Below are positions 45,267-54,173 of a DNA stretch of 64,000 nt, piece after piece. Numbering within the stretch: the stretch's first letter is position 1; every line of letters starts with the position of its first letter. The stretch is from Actinomycetospora sp. TBRC 11914. Lineage in GTDB: Bacteria > Actinomycetota > Actinomycetes > Mycobacteriales > Pseudonocardiaceae. The stretch covers positions 62,001-126,000 of the forward strand of contig NZ_JABBND010000001.1 of NCBI RefSeq assembly GCF_012933465.1. Reading direction: 5' to 3'. The notes under the pieces are model-generated. The model did not search any database and had not been told where the DNA came from. It worked only from the letters and a program-made list of their open reading frames with translations. Made by a program: the position numbers and the translations under genes.

Positions 45267-46357
45267 GCGGGAGCGGTGTCGTGGGTGGAGTCGGTGGGCC
45301 CACGGGTCTCTCGGTCGCCGCGGTGTCCGCGTCCTTCGGCGCCGTCCGGGTGCTCCACGACGTCCACCTCGAGGTGCCGCCGGGCAGCCTGACCGCCGTG
45401 CTCGGGCCGTCGGGGTGCGGCAAGACGACCCTCCTGCGCATCATCGCGGGTTTCCTGCGTCCCGACACCGGCTCCGTCGCCCTCGACGGACATCCCGTCC
45501 TCGGGCTGCCACCCGAGCGGCGGCGGATCGGCTACGTCAGTCAGGAAGGCAGCCTCTTCCCCCACCTCTCGGTGGCCGACAACGTGGGCTTCGGCCTGCC
45601 GCGACGCCTCCGGCGAACCCGCCGGCGCGTCGGGGAGCTGCTCGAGCTCGTCGGCCTCGGCCCCGATCTCGCCGACCGCGCGCCCCACCAGCTCTCGGGC
45701 GGGCAGCAGCAGCGCGTCGCCCTGGCGCGGGCCCTGGCCCCGGAGCCGCGCGTGGTGCTGCTCGACGAGCCGTTCGCCGCCCTCGACGCGTCGCTGCGCG
45801 AGACCACCCGCCACGGCGTGGTCTCTGCCCTCGCCACGGCCGGGACGACCGCCCTGCTGGTCACCCACGACCAGGCGGAGGCCCTGTCCGTGGCCGGCCA
45901 GGTCGCGGTGATGCGCGAGGGCCGGGTCGTGCAGGTCGCCCCGCCCGCGGAGCTCTACCGGCGCCCTGCCGACGCAGCGGTCGCCGGATTCGTGGGCGAC
46001 GCCGTGCTGCTGCCGGCGACCGTCCGGGCCGGGCGTGCCGAGTCCGCGCTCGGCCCGCTCCCCGTGGCCGGTAGGCCGGAGGACGGACCCGCCACCGTCC
46101 TCGTGCGCCCCGAGCAGCTCGTCCTCCGGCCCGCCACCGACGGAGGTGCCACCGGCGAGCCGATCGCCCGCGTCGTGGCCACCACGTTCTACGGGCACGA
46201 CGCGACCGTCCGACTCCGACTGCACCACGAGGCCGACAGCAACGGACACGCCCTGCCCACGGTGCTGGCCCGCACTCCCGGGCACGCCGCGCCCGCCGTC
46301 GGCAGCGACGTCCGGGTCGAGGTCGACGGGAACGTCACGACGGTGGATGGTCACTGA
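45263..46357 (+). CDS. Iron(III) ABC transporter ATP-binding protein, 364 aa
   Basis: Walker A GPSGCGKTT near residue 52, Q-loop YVSQEGSLFPHL, signature LSGGQQQRVALARAL near 148, Walker B VVLLDEPFAALD and switch VTHDQAEAL are all present. A C-terminal TOBE-like part (LVRPEQLVLRP) follows as in FbpC. The GTG start (GTGA overlap) has GGAGG about 8 bases upstream. Confidence 0.94.
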   Translation: MSGSGVVGGVGGPTGLSVAAVSASFGAVRVLHDVHLEVPPGSLTAVLGPSGCGKTTLLRIIAGFLRPDTGSVALDGHPVLGLPPERRRIGYVSQEGSLFPHLSVADNVGFGLPRRLRRTRRRVGELLELVGLGPDLADRAPHQLSGGQQQRVALARALAPEPRVVLLDEPFAALDASLRETTRHGVVSALATAGTTALLVTHDQAEALSVAGQVAVMREGRVVQVAPPAELYRRPADAAVAGFVGDAVLLPATVRAGRAESALGPLPVAGRPEDGPATVLVRPEQLVLRPATDGGATGEPIARVVATTFYGHDATVRLRLHHEADSNGHALPTVLARTPGHAAPAVGSDVRVEVDGNVTTVDGH

Positions 46358-46576
46358 CAGGGCGCACTCGACCTCGGGGTCTGGTTACGTGAGTCCTCCA
46401 CACCTGGACGCCGATAGGTCAAGCCCTCTTCTACCCACCCCTACGATTCCCAGGCCTGCGATTCCTGGGTCTCCAGTGGCATAGCCCATTTCGGGGTCGG
46501 TTTCCATGAAACAGCCGAACCGAGGCGACCTTCCCGTCCTGTTCACCCGATACGACGTCGAGTAGATTGCCGGTCG

Positions 46577-47368
46577 ATGGTGTGGTTGACGTCGCTCCCG
46601 GTCGGCCTCCTCATCGGAGGCTGTCTCCTCGTCGCCGGACTCATCGCCATCGCCAGTCGGCTCGCGGCGCGCGCCTTCCTTCTCGAGTCCCAGCACGACG
46701 GGGCCCATGCGATCGCCGCGCCGCTGATGTCGTCGTTGGGGGCCGGATTCGCGATCCTCGCCGCGTTGACCCTCGCCAACGAAGCCGCTGCCCTCAGCGA
46801 CGCCGAGTCGATCGTGAGCAACGAGGCCGCCGACGCCTCACGTCTGGCGTGGGCGGCGACCACGCCCGGGGTGGCGGCCGACCTCGTCCACACCGCGTTG
46901 CTGCGCTACCTGGAAGCGACCCGGGCCAACGAGTGGCGTGGTCAGCAGGCCGCGGCCGGGAACGACCCGCGGACCGCGAGCGCCGTCGCCGACCTGGAGA
47001 GGGTCGTCCGGACCGAAGCGGTGAGGCCCGGGCTGAGCACGCCGGTGAGCACCGAGCTGCTGGCCTCGGTCGACGCGATCACCACCGACCGGCGCGCCCG
47101 GCTCGCCTCGGCGGCCAAGCAGCTCCCGGGCCTGTACGTGATCACCCTCGTCGTCGGCGGCATCGCCCTGATCGCGAACGCCGGGGTACTCACGGTGCGC
47201 GTCCACCGTCGAGGAGCGTTGGTCATCAGCGGACTGACCATCGTGATCGGCTTGAGCGTCGCGCTCATCCTCGCCCTGCACAATCCCTGGGACGGTTCCA
47301 TCGTCGTCAGTGGCTATCCCCTGGACTCGGTCATCAACGACCTCGTTCACGATTACTTCCATACCTGA
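46577..47368 (+). CDS. Bestrophin-like DUF4239-type membrane protein, 263 aa
   Basis: Two N-terminal helices (SLPVGLLIGGCLLVAGLIAI; LMSSLGAGFAILAALTLA), a helical middle containing SDAESIVSNEAADASRLAW, and two C-terminal helices (LYVITLVVGGIALIANAGVL; LVISGLTIVIGLSVALIL) followed by LHNPWDGSIVVSGYPLDSVI fit the DUF4239 layout, which resembles bestrophin anion channels. No ribosome site is obvious before ATG 46577. Stands alone. Confidence 0.75.
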   Translation: MVWLTSLPVGLLIGGCLLVAGLIAIASRLAARAFLLESQHDGAHAIAAPLMSSLGAGFAILAALTLANEAAALSDAESIVSNEAADASRLAWAATTPGVAADLVHTALLRYLEATRANEWRGQQAAAGNDPRTASAVADLERVVRTEAVRPGLSTPVSTELLASVDAITTDRRARLASAAKQLPGLYVITLVVGGIALIANAGVLTVRVHRRGALVISGLTIVIGLSVALILALHNPWDGSIVVSGYPLDSVINDLVHDYFHT

Positions 47369-47575
47369 CACCGCGCGCGGAACGGACAGGGACGCAGCGA
47401 ACCGACGGACACGAGAGACACCCCGGTCCCCTGGACGGCGCCGGACCAGCGATATCGCGCGAACCCCGCGTAGGCCCCGACGATGGCGGGCCGGTCTTCC
47501 TCCGGTCGGGCGGTTGCTCTGCGTGCCCGCCTCTTGCGATGCTTCGCCGGCAAGGCGACTCATTGGGGGGACGAA

Positions 47576-48748
47576 ATGGTCGATACGTCGCTGCTCGTGA
47601 TCGGGGCTGGCCCGTACGGGTTGGCGGTGGCGGCCTACGCCCGACATCGCGGTATCGAGCCCACGGTGCTCGGGGAGCCGATGGGCTTCTGGCGCGAGCA
47701 CATGCCCCGCGGGATGTTCCTGCGCTCGGGCCCGGACTGGCACCTCGACGCGACCAACGTCCACACCTTCGAGGCCTACCTCGCCGAGCGCGGCGTGGAC
47801 CCGGCCGCCGTCGACCCGATCCCGGTCGACCTGTTCCTCGCGTACGCCACATGGTTCCAGGAGATCGCCGGCCTCCACGTGCGTCCCCAGCTCGTGACCG
47901 CGCTCCGCCGCCACGAGGGCGCCTTCGAGGCCGACCTCGACGGCAGAGGCACGGTGTCGGCAACGACGGTGGTCGCCGCCCCGGGGATCAGCCACTTCAC
48001 CAACATCCCGCACCGGGCCGTGGCGGAACTGCCCCCGGAGCGGTTCACCCACACCTGCTTCCTCACCGAGGTCGACCGGGCCCGCGACGCCCGCACGCTG
48101 ATCATCGGCGGCCGGCAGAGCGCGTTCGAATGGGCTGCGCTGCTCGCCGACGCCGGTGTGGACGAGGTCCACGTCGCCTACCGCCACGACACCCCCGCGT
48201 TCGCCCCGGCCGACTGGCACTTCGTCGACCCGATGATCGATCAGACCGTCGCCGTGCCCGGCTGGTTCCGGCACCTCCCGGCCGACCAACAGGACGCCGT
48301 CGCGCAACGGTTCTGGGCCGAGGGCCGGCTCAAACTGGAGCCGTGGCTGACCCCCCGCATGCCCGAGTCGGTGGTGCACCGCCACCCCCGCACCGAGGTG
48401 ACCCGCTGCGTCGAGCTCCCCGACGGCGACATCCGCGCCGAGCTCTCCACCGGTGACGTCCTGCTCGTCGACCACGTCGTCCTGGCGACCGGCTACCGGG
48501 CCGACATCACCGCCGTGCCCTACCTCGCCGACCTGCCCGGCCTCGAGACCATCGACGGCTTCCCCGTGCTCGACGAGCACATGCAGACCAGCGTGCCCGG
48601 CCTGTTCCTCACCGGCTTCGCCGCCACCCACGACTTCGGGCCCTTCTTCGGCTTCGTCCGCGCCTGCCCTGCCGCCGCCCAGATCATCGTGCCCGAACTC
48701 GCCCGCCTCCTCGAGGCACGCGCAGAGCTCAGCGGCCAGTCGCGGTGA
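47576..48748 (+). CDS. FAD/NAD(P)-dependent monooxygenase-like flavoprotein, 390 aa
   Basis: Rossmann FAD motif LLVIGAGPYGLAVAAYA at residues 6-22, NADPH motif LIIGGRQSAFEWAALLAD near 181-198, and VLATGYRAD near 303-311 are those of N-hydroxylating or related class B flavoprotein monooxygenases. It lacks the long substrate domain of full ornithine hydroxylases. GGGGGG lies 5 bases before the ATG. Its stop overlaps the start of an acyl-adenylating enzyme gene, so the two probably act on one substrate. Confidence 0.82.
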   Translation: MVDTSLLVIGAGPYGLAVAAYARHRGIEPTVLGEPMGFWREHMPRGMFLRSGPDWHLDATNVHTFEAYLAERGVDPAAVDPIPVDLFLAYATWFQEIAGLHVRPQLVTALRRHEGAFEADLDGRGTVSATTVVAAPGISHFTNIPHRAVAELPPERFTHTCFLTEVDRARDARTLIIGGRQSAFEWAALLADAGVDEVHVAYRHDTPAFAPADWHFVDPMIDQTVAVPGWFRHLPADQQDAVAQRFWAEGRLKLEPWLTPRMPESVVHRHPRTEVTRCVELPDGDIRAELSTGDVLLVDHVVLATGYRADITAVPYLADLPGLETIDGFPVLDEHMQTSVPGLFLTGFAATHDFGPFFGFVRACPAAAQIIVPELARLLEARAELSGQSR

Positions 48749-50385
48749 GCGGAGGCGACAGCAGGGCGAGAACGGAGAAGCGCCCGTCGACTTCGCCGCT
48801 CGGAGCAATGTCCGGTTCCCCCGACGACCGGCGCCGCGAGAGCACGACGCTGCCGCGGGAACGTGGGGCCGGGGAGGCCGCCCGCGCGGCGAACCGGCCC
48901 TACATCGCTGCGCTGCTCGAGATGCTGCACGATGCCGGCGAGCGAACCGTGCTGCGGCACGAGGGTCGCGACGTCAGTGGTTCCGCGTTGCTCGGGGCCG
49001 TCCACCGATACGGCCGAGTCCTCGACCAGCTCGGTGTCGGTCATGGGGACCTGGTCGCGCTCTACGCGCCGAACCGGCCGGAGAGCCTGGTGGTGCGCTA
49101 CGCCACCCACCTCCTCGGAGCGGCGTCGGTGTACCTCTCCGCGCCCCCCGACCCGGCGATCCGGGCGCGCATGCTGGTCGACTTCGACCCCCGACTGGTC
49201 GTGGTCTTCCCCCAGACCGCGCACCTGCTCCCGCAGACCAGCGCCCCGATCGTCGCCGTCGGCCCGGTCAACGGGGTCGAGACCCGCCTCGATGTGCTGG
49301 CCGCCGACCAGGCGTCCGGGCCACTGCACCCGCGGGCACGCCAGCACGACCTGGCCGTGGTGGTGTCCTCCGGCGGCACCACCGGGGTGCCCAAGGGCAG
49401 TGTGAGGGACTTCGCCACCTGGACCGCCTCCGTCCGCGCCCCGCACCGCCCGGAGCGGCGCCAACTCGCGAACGGCCCCCTGGCCTACCTCACCCAGATC
49501 CTGATCGATCAGACCCTGCTCGGCGCCGGCACGGTCGTCCTCGACGACGACACCACCGCGGCCGCGACCCTCACCGCCATCGAGCAGGAGCGGATCACCG
49601 ACCTCTTCCTCGTCGAGCCGCAGCTCGTCGACCTCGTCGACCACCCGGACCTGGCAGAGCGGGACCTTCGATCACTGCGCACGTTGACCCACATCGGGGC
49701 GTCCGCGCCCCCGACGCTGCGCCGCCGCGCCTACGAGCGCCTCGGACCGAGACTCGCGCACACCTACGGAGCCAGCGAGATGGGCATCGTCAGCGCCGCA
49801 TCCCCGGCGGCGTACGACCGCGACGGGTTCACCGGCGCCGGCCCCATCGTCCCCGGCGTCGAGGTCCGGTTCCGTCGCACCGACACCTCCCTGGACCCGA
49901 CCGTCGGGCGCGTGGAAGTGCGCTCGCCGACGGTCGCGCAGGGCTACCGGCACCGCCCGGTCGACGCGGCCGCGAACTTCGTGGACGGCTGGTATCGCAC
50001 CGGGGACCTCGGACGCCTCGACGACGCCGGCTGCCTGCACGTCCTCGGGCGGGCCGTCGACTGCGAGGACCTCGACGGCGCCCTGGTCAGCCCGACCTCG
50101 CTGGAGGACACGCTGTGCCGGCTCCCGCCGGTGCGCTACGCCGTGGCGGTCTGCGACCTCGACCGGCCCCGGCGCATCCTCGCCACGCTGGGGTGGCCCG
50201 GCCGGTCGGTCGACCCGCGCGCCTGCATCGACGCCATCCGCGTCGAGCACGGCGCCTCCGTCGCCGACACCGTCATCGTCGTCCCGCTCACCCGGATGCC
50301 GCTCACCGAGCAGGGCAAACCGGACCGCTCGACCATCCGCCGCCTCGCCGCGGCCCGAGCAGCCCCGCGCGGCAGGGAGGCCTAG
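48745..50385 (+). CDS. AMP-dependent acyl-CoA synthetase/ligase (ANL family), 546 aa
   Basis: All ANL core motifs are visible: A3 VVSSGGTTGVPKGS near 208-221, A5 HTYGASEMGI near 338-347, A7/A8 GWYRTGDLGRLDDAGCLHVLGR split near 412-433, and A10 PLTEQGKPDR near 515-524 with the catalytic lysine. It activates a carboxylic acid with ATP for CoA or a carrier. The first 40 residues are a poorly conserved, charged extension, so ATG 48808 could be the true start instead of the overlapping GTG. No carrier-protein domain is present. Confidence 0.87.
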   Translation: MSGGDSRARTEKRPSTSPLGAMSGSPDDRRRESTTLPRERGAGEAARAANRPYIAALLEMLHDAGERTVLRHEGRDVSGSALLGAVHRYGRVLDQLGVGHGDLVALYAPNRPESLVVRYATHLLGAASVYLSAPPDPAIRARMLVDFDPRLVVVFPQTAHLLPQTSAPIVAVGPVNGVETRLDVLAADQASGPLHPRARQHDLAVVVSSGGTTGVPKGSVRDFATWTASVRAPHRPERRQLANGPLAYLTQILIDQTLLGAGTVVLDDDTTAAATLTAIEQERITDLFLVEPQLVDLVDHPDLAERDLRSLRTLTHIGASAPPTLRRRAYERLGPRLAHTYGASEMGIVSAASPAAYDRDGFTGAGPIVPGVEVRFRRTDTSLDPTVGRVEVRSPTVAQGYRHRPVDAAANFVDGWYRTGDLGRLDDAGCLHVLGRAVDCEDLDGALVSPTSLEDTLCRLPPVRYAVAVCDLDRPRRILATLGWPGRSVDPRACIDAIRVEHGASVADTVIVVPLTRMPLTEQGKPDRSTIRRLAAARAAPRGREA

Positions 50386-50404
50386 CGCGATGGGACACGG
50401 CCGG

Positions 50405-50794
50405 CTACCGCGCGCCCCCGTCGCCCGACCGTTCCGCGCGCAGTCGGGCCTCCTCGCGCTGCACCTCGGCGCGGAGGGCGCGCTCGCGCCGCAGCCACTC
50501 CGGCGGTTCCTCCTTCAGCGCCGTGATCTGGGCGGTGGTCAGCGGCTCGGTGATCTCGGCGCGGGCCAGACCGGAGATCGACACACCGAGCCGGTCCGCG
50601 ACCACGGGGCGCGGATGCGGGCCGTCGCGGCGGAGCTCGCGCAACCACGCGGGCGGGTCGGCCTGCAGGGCGTCGAGCTCGTCGCGGGACACCACGCCGT
50701 CGCGGAACTCGGCAGGCGTGGCGTCGAGGTGCACGCCCAGCTTCTTCGCCGCCGTCGCGGGCTTCATCGTCTGCGTCGCCCTCTGCCGCGTCAT
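50405..50794 (-). CDS. DUF5997-type small protein, 129 aa
   Basis: The sequence MKPATAAKKLGVHLDATPAEF, with SRDELDALQADPPAWLREL and VVADRLGVSISGLARAEI, matches the actinobacterial DUF5997 family. Two PP-(A/E)-WLR repeats are visible (PPAWLRELRR and PPEWLRRERA). The function is unknown; the helix-turn-helix-like VADRLGVSISGLAR suggests DNA binding. It is divergent from a LysR effector-domain protein 43 bp away, a conserved actinobacterial pairing. Confidence 0.85.
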   Translation of the reverse strand: MTRQRATQTMKPATAAKKLGVHLDATPAEFRDGVVSRDELDALQADPPAWLRELRRDGPHPRPVVADRLGVSISGLARAEITEPLTTAQITALKEEPPEWLRRERALRAEVQREEARLRAERSGDGGAR

Positions 50795-50836
50795 CGGCCC
50801 ACTTTATCGGGCTCGACCCGTCGATAGCCTGGGCTC

Positions 50837-51532
50837 GTGACCGACCCCGGCGAGACCGCGTCCTTCCGACTCGGGTACGTGCCGGGCGCCACGCCGGGCA
50901 AGTGGGCACGGATCTGGGCCGAGCGCCGCCCCGACGTCCCTCTCGAGCTCCTCGGCGCGACCACCGACGACGTCGTCGACCGGATCCGGTCCGGTGAGGT
51001 GGATGCCGGTGTGGTCCGGCTGCCGATCGACCGGACCGGGCTGCACGCGATCCCGCTCTACACCGAGACCACCGTGGTCGTCGCGCCGAAGGAACACGTG
51101 CTCACCGCGGTCGACGAGGCCGTGCTCGAGGATCTGGCCGACGAGATCGTCCTGCGACCGCGGGACGACACCCTCTCCTGGGACGATGCCGGGCCGGGCC
51201 GGGCGGCAGCGTTCGAGCCCACGACGACGGCCGAGGCGATCGAGCTCGTCGCCGCCGGTGTCGGCCTGCTGGTCCTCCCCCAGTCGCTGGCGCGCCTGCA
51301 CCACCGCCGGGACCTCGCCCACCGGCCCGTGGTCGACGCGCCGCAGTCCAGCGTCGTCCTCACCTGGCCGGACGCGGACAACACGGAGCTGATGGAAGAG
51401 TTCATCGGGATCGTCCGCGGACGCACACCCAACAGTTCCCGCACCCCACGACGTCAGGACCGCCCGTCACCGGGCGCCCCGGCCCGCGCGAAGAAGCGGC
51501 CTACCGGGCGCCGGGCGACCCGCCGTCGGTGA
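50837..51532 (+). CDS. LysR-type effector-binding domain protein lacking the HTH, 231 aa
   Basis: The chain begins directly with the periplasmic-binding-like fold (FRLGYVPGATPGKWARIW), passes VRLPIDRTGLHAIPLYTETT, and ends with AIELVAAGVGLLVLPQSLAR. No helix-turn-helix precedes it, and no room exists for one. The C-terminal 35 residues are basic (RRQDRPSPGAPARAKKRP), perhaps nucleic-acid binding. It likely works with the divergent DUF5997 protein, which carries a HTH-like segment. Confidence 0.82.
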   Translation: MTDPGETASFRLGYVPGATPGKWARIWAERRPDVPLELLGATTDDVVDRIRSGEVDAGVVRLPIDRTGLHAIPLYTETTVVVAPKEHVLTAVDEAVLEDLADEIVLRPRDDTLSWDDAGPGRAAAFEPTTTAEAIELVAAGVGLLVLPQSLARLHHRRDLAHRPVVDAPQSSVVLTWPDADNTELMEEFIGIVRGRTPNSSRTPRRQDRPSPGAPARAKKRPTGRRATRRR

Positions 51533-51569
51533 GCCCGAAGAGCGTGACGCCGAGGGCGATGTCGAACAG

Positions 51570-52529
51570 CTAGGCGCGAGGGCCGAGCACGCGCCGGAGC
51601 CACGGCAGTCGGGCCGCCCGGGCGGCGCGGGAGAGCTCCGCGTCGGGCACCATCCCGTCGAACACGTGGAATCCGCCGGGCCAGACGTGCAGCTCGGCCT
51701 GGCCGCCCGCCGCCCACAGCGCGGACGCGTAGGTGACCGTCTCGTCGCGGAAGGTCTCGGCCGACCCGACGTCGAGGAACGTCGGCGGGAGCCCGGCGAG
51801 GTCCGTGCACCGTGCGGGCGCGGCGTAGACGGACACGTCGGGGCCACCACGCCGGCCACCGAGGAGCGCGGTCCAGCCGGTGTCGTTCGCCGTCCGGTCC
51901 CAGACCCCGACCCCCGCCATCTGCTGGGCGGACCCGGTGTCGTTGCGGTCGTCGAGCATCGGGCAGAGGAGCATCTGCCCGGCGGGCATCGGGCCACCAC
52001 GGTCCCGGGCCATCAGGGTGATGCCGGCGGCGAGTCCGCCCCCGGCGCTCGTCCCGACGACGACGGCGCGCGCCGGATCGAGCCCCAGATCGTCGGCCTT
52101 CCCGTGGAGCCACGTCCACCCCGTGTAGCAGTCCTCGACCGGCACCGGGTCGGCGTGCTCGGGCGCGAGCCGGTAGTCCGCCGAGACGACGGTCGCCCCG
52201 AGGGCCTGCGCCCACTCGACCACCTCGAGCAGCGCCATGCCGCGCGACGAGCCCATGATCATCCCGCCGCCGTGCAGGTAGTAGAGCAACGGGGTGGGCC
52301 CGGTGGCCGCGGTCGGGCGGCACACCAGCAACCCGACCCCGGCCTCGTCCGCCCCGATCTCGCGCACCTCGACCGCCCCACCGCGGGCGAGGTCCTCGTC
52401 GCTGGCCGTGCGGGCGCCGGTGACGGCGCGCATGGTCGGGATGTGGTCGGGCCCGAAGCCGGGCGGGACGTGCTCGTTGATCGTCGGCAGCGCCGCCGCG
52501 AGCTCGGGGTCGAACGGCGGGCGGGTCAC
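51570..52529 (-). CDS. Alpha/beta hydrolase, HSL-type esterase, 319 aa
   Basis: Oxyanion motif YYLHGGGMIMG near residues 86-96, nucleophile GTSAGGGLA near 160, and the late Asp (FLDVGSAETFRDE) and His (PGGFHVFDG) place it in the hormone-sensitive-lipase esterase group. It is the last gene of an operon with a Baeyer-Villiger-type monooxygenase and an alcohol dehydrogenase, which suggests it opens the ester or lactone product. Start GTG overlaps the upstream stop by 4 bp. Confidence 0.9.
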   Translation of the reverse strand: MTRPPFDPELAAALPTINEHVPPGFGPDHIPTMRAVTGARTASDEDLARGGAVEVREIGADEAGVGLLVCRPTAATGPTPLLYYLHGGGMIMGSSRGMALLEVVEWAQALGATVVSADYRLAPEHADPVPVEDCYTGWTWLHGKADDLGLDPARAVVVGTSAGGGLAAGITLMARDRGGPMPAGQMLLCPMLDDRNDTGSAQQMAGVGVWDRTANDTGWTALLGGRRGGPDVSVYAAPARCTDLAGLPPTFLDVGSAETFRDETVTYASALWAAGGQAELHVWPGGFHVFDGMVPDAELSRAARAARLPWLRRVLGPRA

Positions 52530-54163
52530 GCGCTCACCGGCCGGGGCGTGCGGAGCGACGGGGAGTGGGGGTCGGCCCGCTGCCGCGTGAAGCCTCGGTA
52601 GTCGTCGGCGGCGACGGCGTCGCACACGTCGCGGTAGGCGGCGATGCCGCCGACCCAGGCCAGGTGCACCCGTGGCTTGCCGGGGATGTTCGAGCCCAGG
52701 TACCAGGAGTCGGCGCGCGGGTAGAGCGTCTGGTCGACCATCGCGGCGGTCTGCGTGACCCAGGCCTCCTCCGCGGCCGCCTCGACCTCCATCGTCGCCA
52801 CGCCGTCGGCCTCGCACCGGGCGATCGCGTCGGTGATCCAGTCGACGTGCTGTTCGATGGAGACGACCATGTTCGAGAGGACGTTCGGGCTGCTCGGCCC
52901 GGTGACGGTGAACATGTTCGGGAAGCCCGCGACGGCGAGCCCGAGGTAGCTGCGGGCGCCGTCGGCCCAGTGCTCCGAGAGACGCTCGCCGTCGCGGCCG
53001 ACCGGGTCGACCGCGAGCAGCGCGCCGGTCACGGCGTCGAAGCCGGTCGCGAGGACGATGGTGTCCACCTCGGTGACCCCGTCGCGCGTCCGGAGGCCGT
53101 CGGCCGTGGCGCGCTGGATCGGGGTCTCCCGGGCGTCGACGAGGTGGACGTGGTCGGCGTTGAACGCCTCGTAGAACCCGGTGTCGAGACAGGGCCGGCG
53201 GGTCCCCAGCGGGTACGACCGCGGGGAGAGCGTCTCGGCGACGGCGGGATCGGTCACGGTCTCCCGGATGCGCTCCCGCACGAACTCGGCCGCGGTCTCG
53301 TTGGCCTCGAGGTTCGTCCGGATGTCGGTGTAGGCGGAGGTCACCGCGGTGAGCACCCCGCTGTCCCAGCGCTCCCGGTAGGTCGCGGCGCGCTCGGCCG
53401 GGTCGACCTCCAGCGCCGAGCGGGTGGGCAGTGCGACGGGGACCCCGAAGCCGGAGGCGCGCTGGGCGTCGCGCCACTGCGGGTACGTGGCCTTGCGCTC
53501 GGCGATCTCGTCGGCGTCGAGGGGCCGGTTGAACGCCGGGAAGGAGTAGCTCGGGGTTCGCTGGAAGACGGTCAGCTCGGCGGCGTCGGCGGCCAGCACG
53601 GGGGTCACCTGGATCCCGGAGGACCCGGTCCCGACGACGGCGACGCGCTCGCCGGTGACGTCGACGCCCTCGTGCGGCCAGCGGGCCGTGGACAGCACCC
53701 GGCCGCCGAAGTCGTCGAGCCCGTCGATCTGCGGGTCCTTCGGCACCGAGAGGCAGCCGGTCGCCCAGATCAACCAGCGGGAGGTGATGCGCTCGCCCGC
53801 ATCGGTGGTGATCCGCCAGCCGTCGTCGGCCCACGACGCGGCGGTCACCGAGGTGTCGAACGTGATGTCCCGGCGCAGGTCGAACCGGTCGGCCACGTGC
53901 TGCAGGTAGGCGAGGATCTCCGGCTGCGCCGGGTACTTCTCGGTCCACGTCCAGTCCTGCTCGAGCTCCGGGGAGAACGAGTAGGAGTACGACATCGACT
54001 CGACGTCGCAGCGGGCACCCGGGTAGCGGTTCCAGTACCAGGTGCCTCCGACGTCGGACGCGGCGTCGATGACCCGCGTCCGCAGGCCGAGGTCGCGCAG
54101 CCGGTGGAGCTGGTAGAGGCCGGCGAAGCCGGCCCCGACGACGAGAACGTCGATGTCCGTCAT
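52526..54163 (-). CDS. Flavin-containing Baeyer-Villiger-type monooxygenase, 545 aa
   Basis: FAD motif VLVVGAGFAGLYQLHRLRD, then GGTWYWNRYPGARCDVES, and the NADPH motif VAVVGTGSSGIQVTPVLA are all typical of class B monooxygenases. The BVMO fingerprint FxGxxxHxxxW(P/D) appears as FGGRVLSTARWP, with Ser in place of His. DxATGxD-like ATGFDAVTG and a C-terminal NIPGKPRV segment are present. It would convert a ketone to an ester or lactone, fitting the neighbouring dehydrogenase and esterase. ADH lies 10 bp upstream on the same strand. Confidence 0.9.
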   Translation of the reverse strand: MTDIDVLVVGAGFAGLYQLHRLRDLGLRTRVIDAASDVGGTWYWNRYPGARCDVESMSYSYSFSPELEQDWTWTEKYPAQPEILAYLQHVADRFDLRRDITFDTSVTAASWADDGWRITTDAGERITSRWLIWATGCLSVPKDPQIDGLDDFGGRVLSTARWPHEGVDVTGERVAVVGTGSSGIQVTPVLAADAAELTVFQRTPSYSFPAFNRPLDADEIAERKATYPQWRDAQRASGFGVPVALPTRSALEVDPAERAATYRERWDSGVLTAVTSAYTDIRTNLEANETAAEFVRERIRETVTDPAVAETLSPRSYPLGTRRPCLDTGFYEAFNADHVHLVDARETPIQRATADGLRTRDGVTEVDTIVLATGFDAVTGALLAVDPVGRDGERLSEHWADGARSYLGLAVAGFPNMFTVTGPSSPNVLSNMVVSIEQHVDWITDAIARCEADGVATMEVEAAAEEAWVTQTAAMVDQTLYPRADSWYLGSNIPGKPRVHLAWVGGIAAYRDVCDAVAADDYRGFTRQRADPHSPSLRTPRPVSA

Positions 54164-54173
54164 GGGCGACCCT

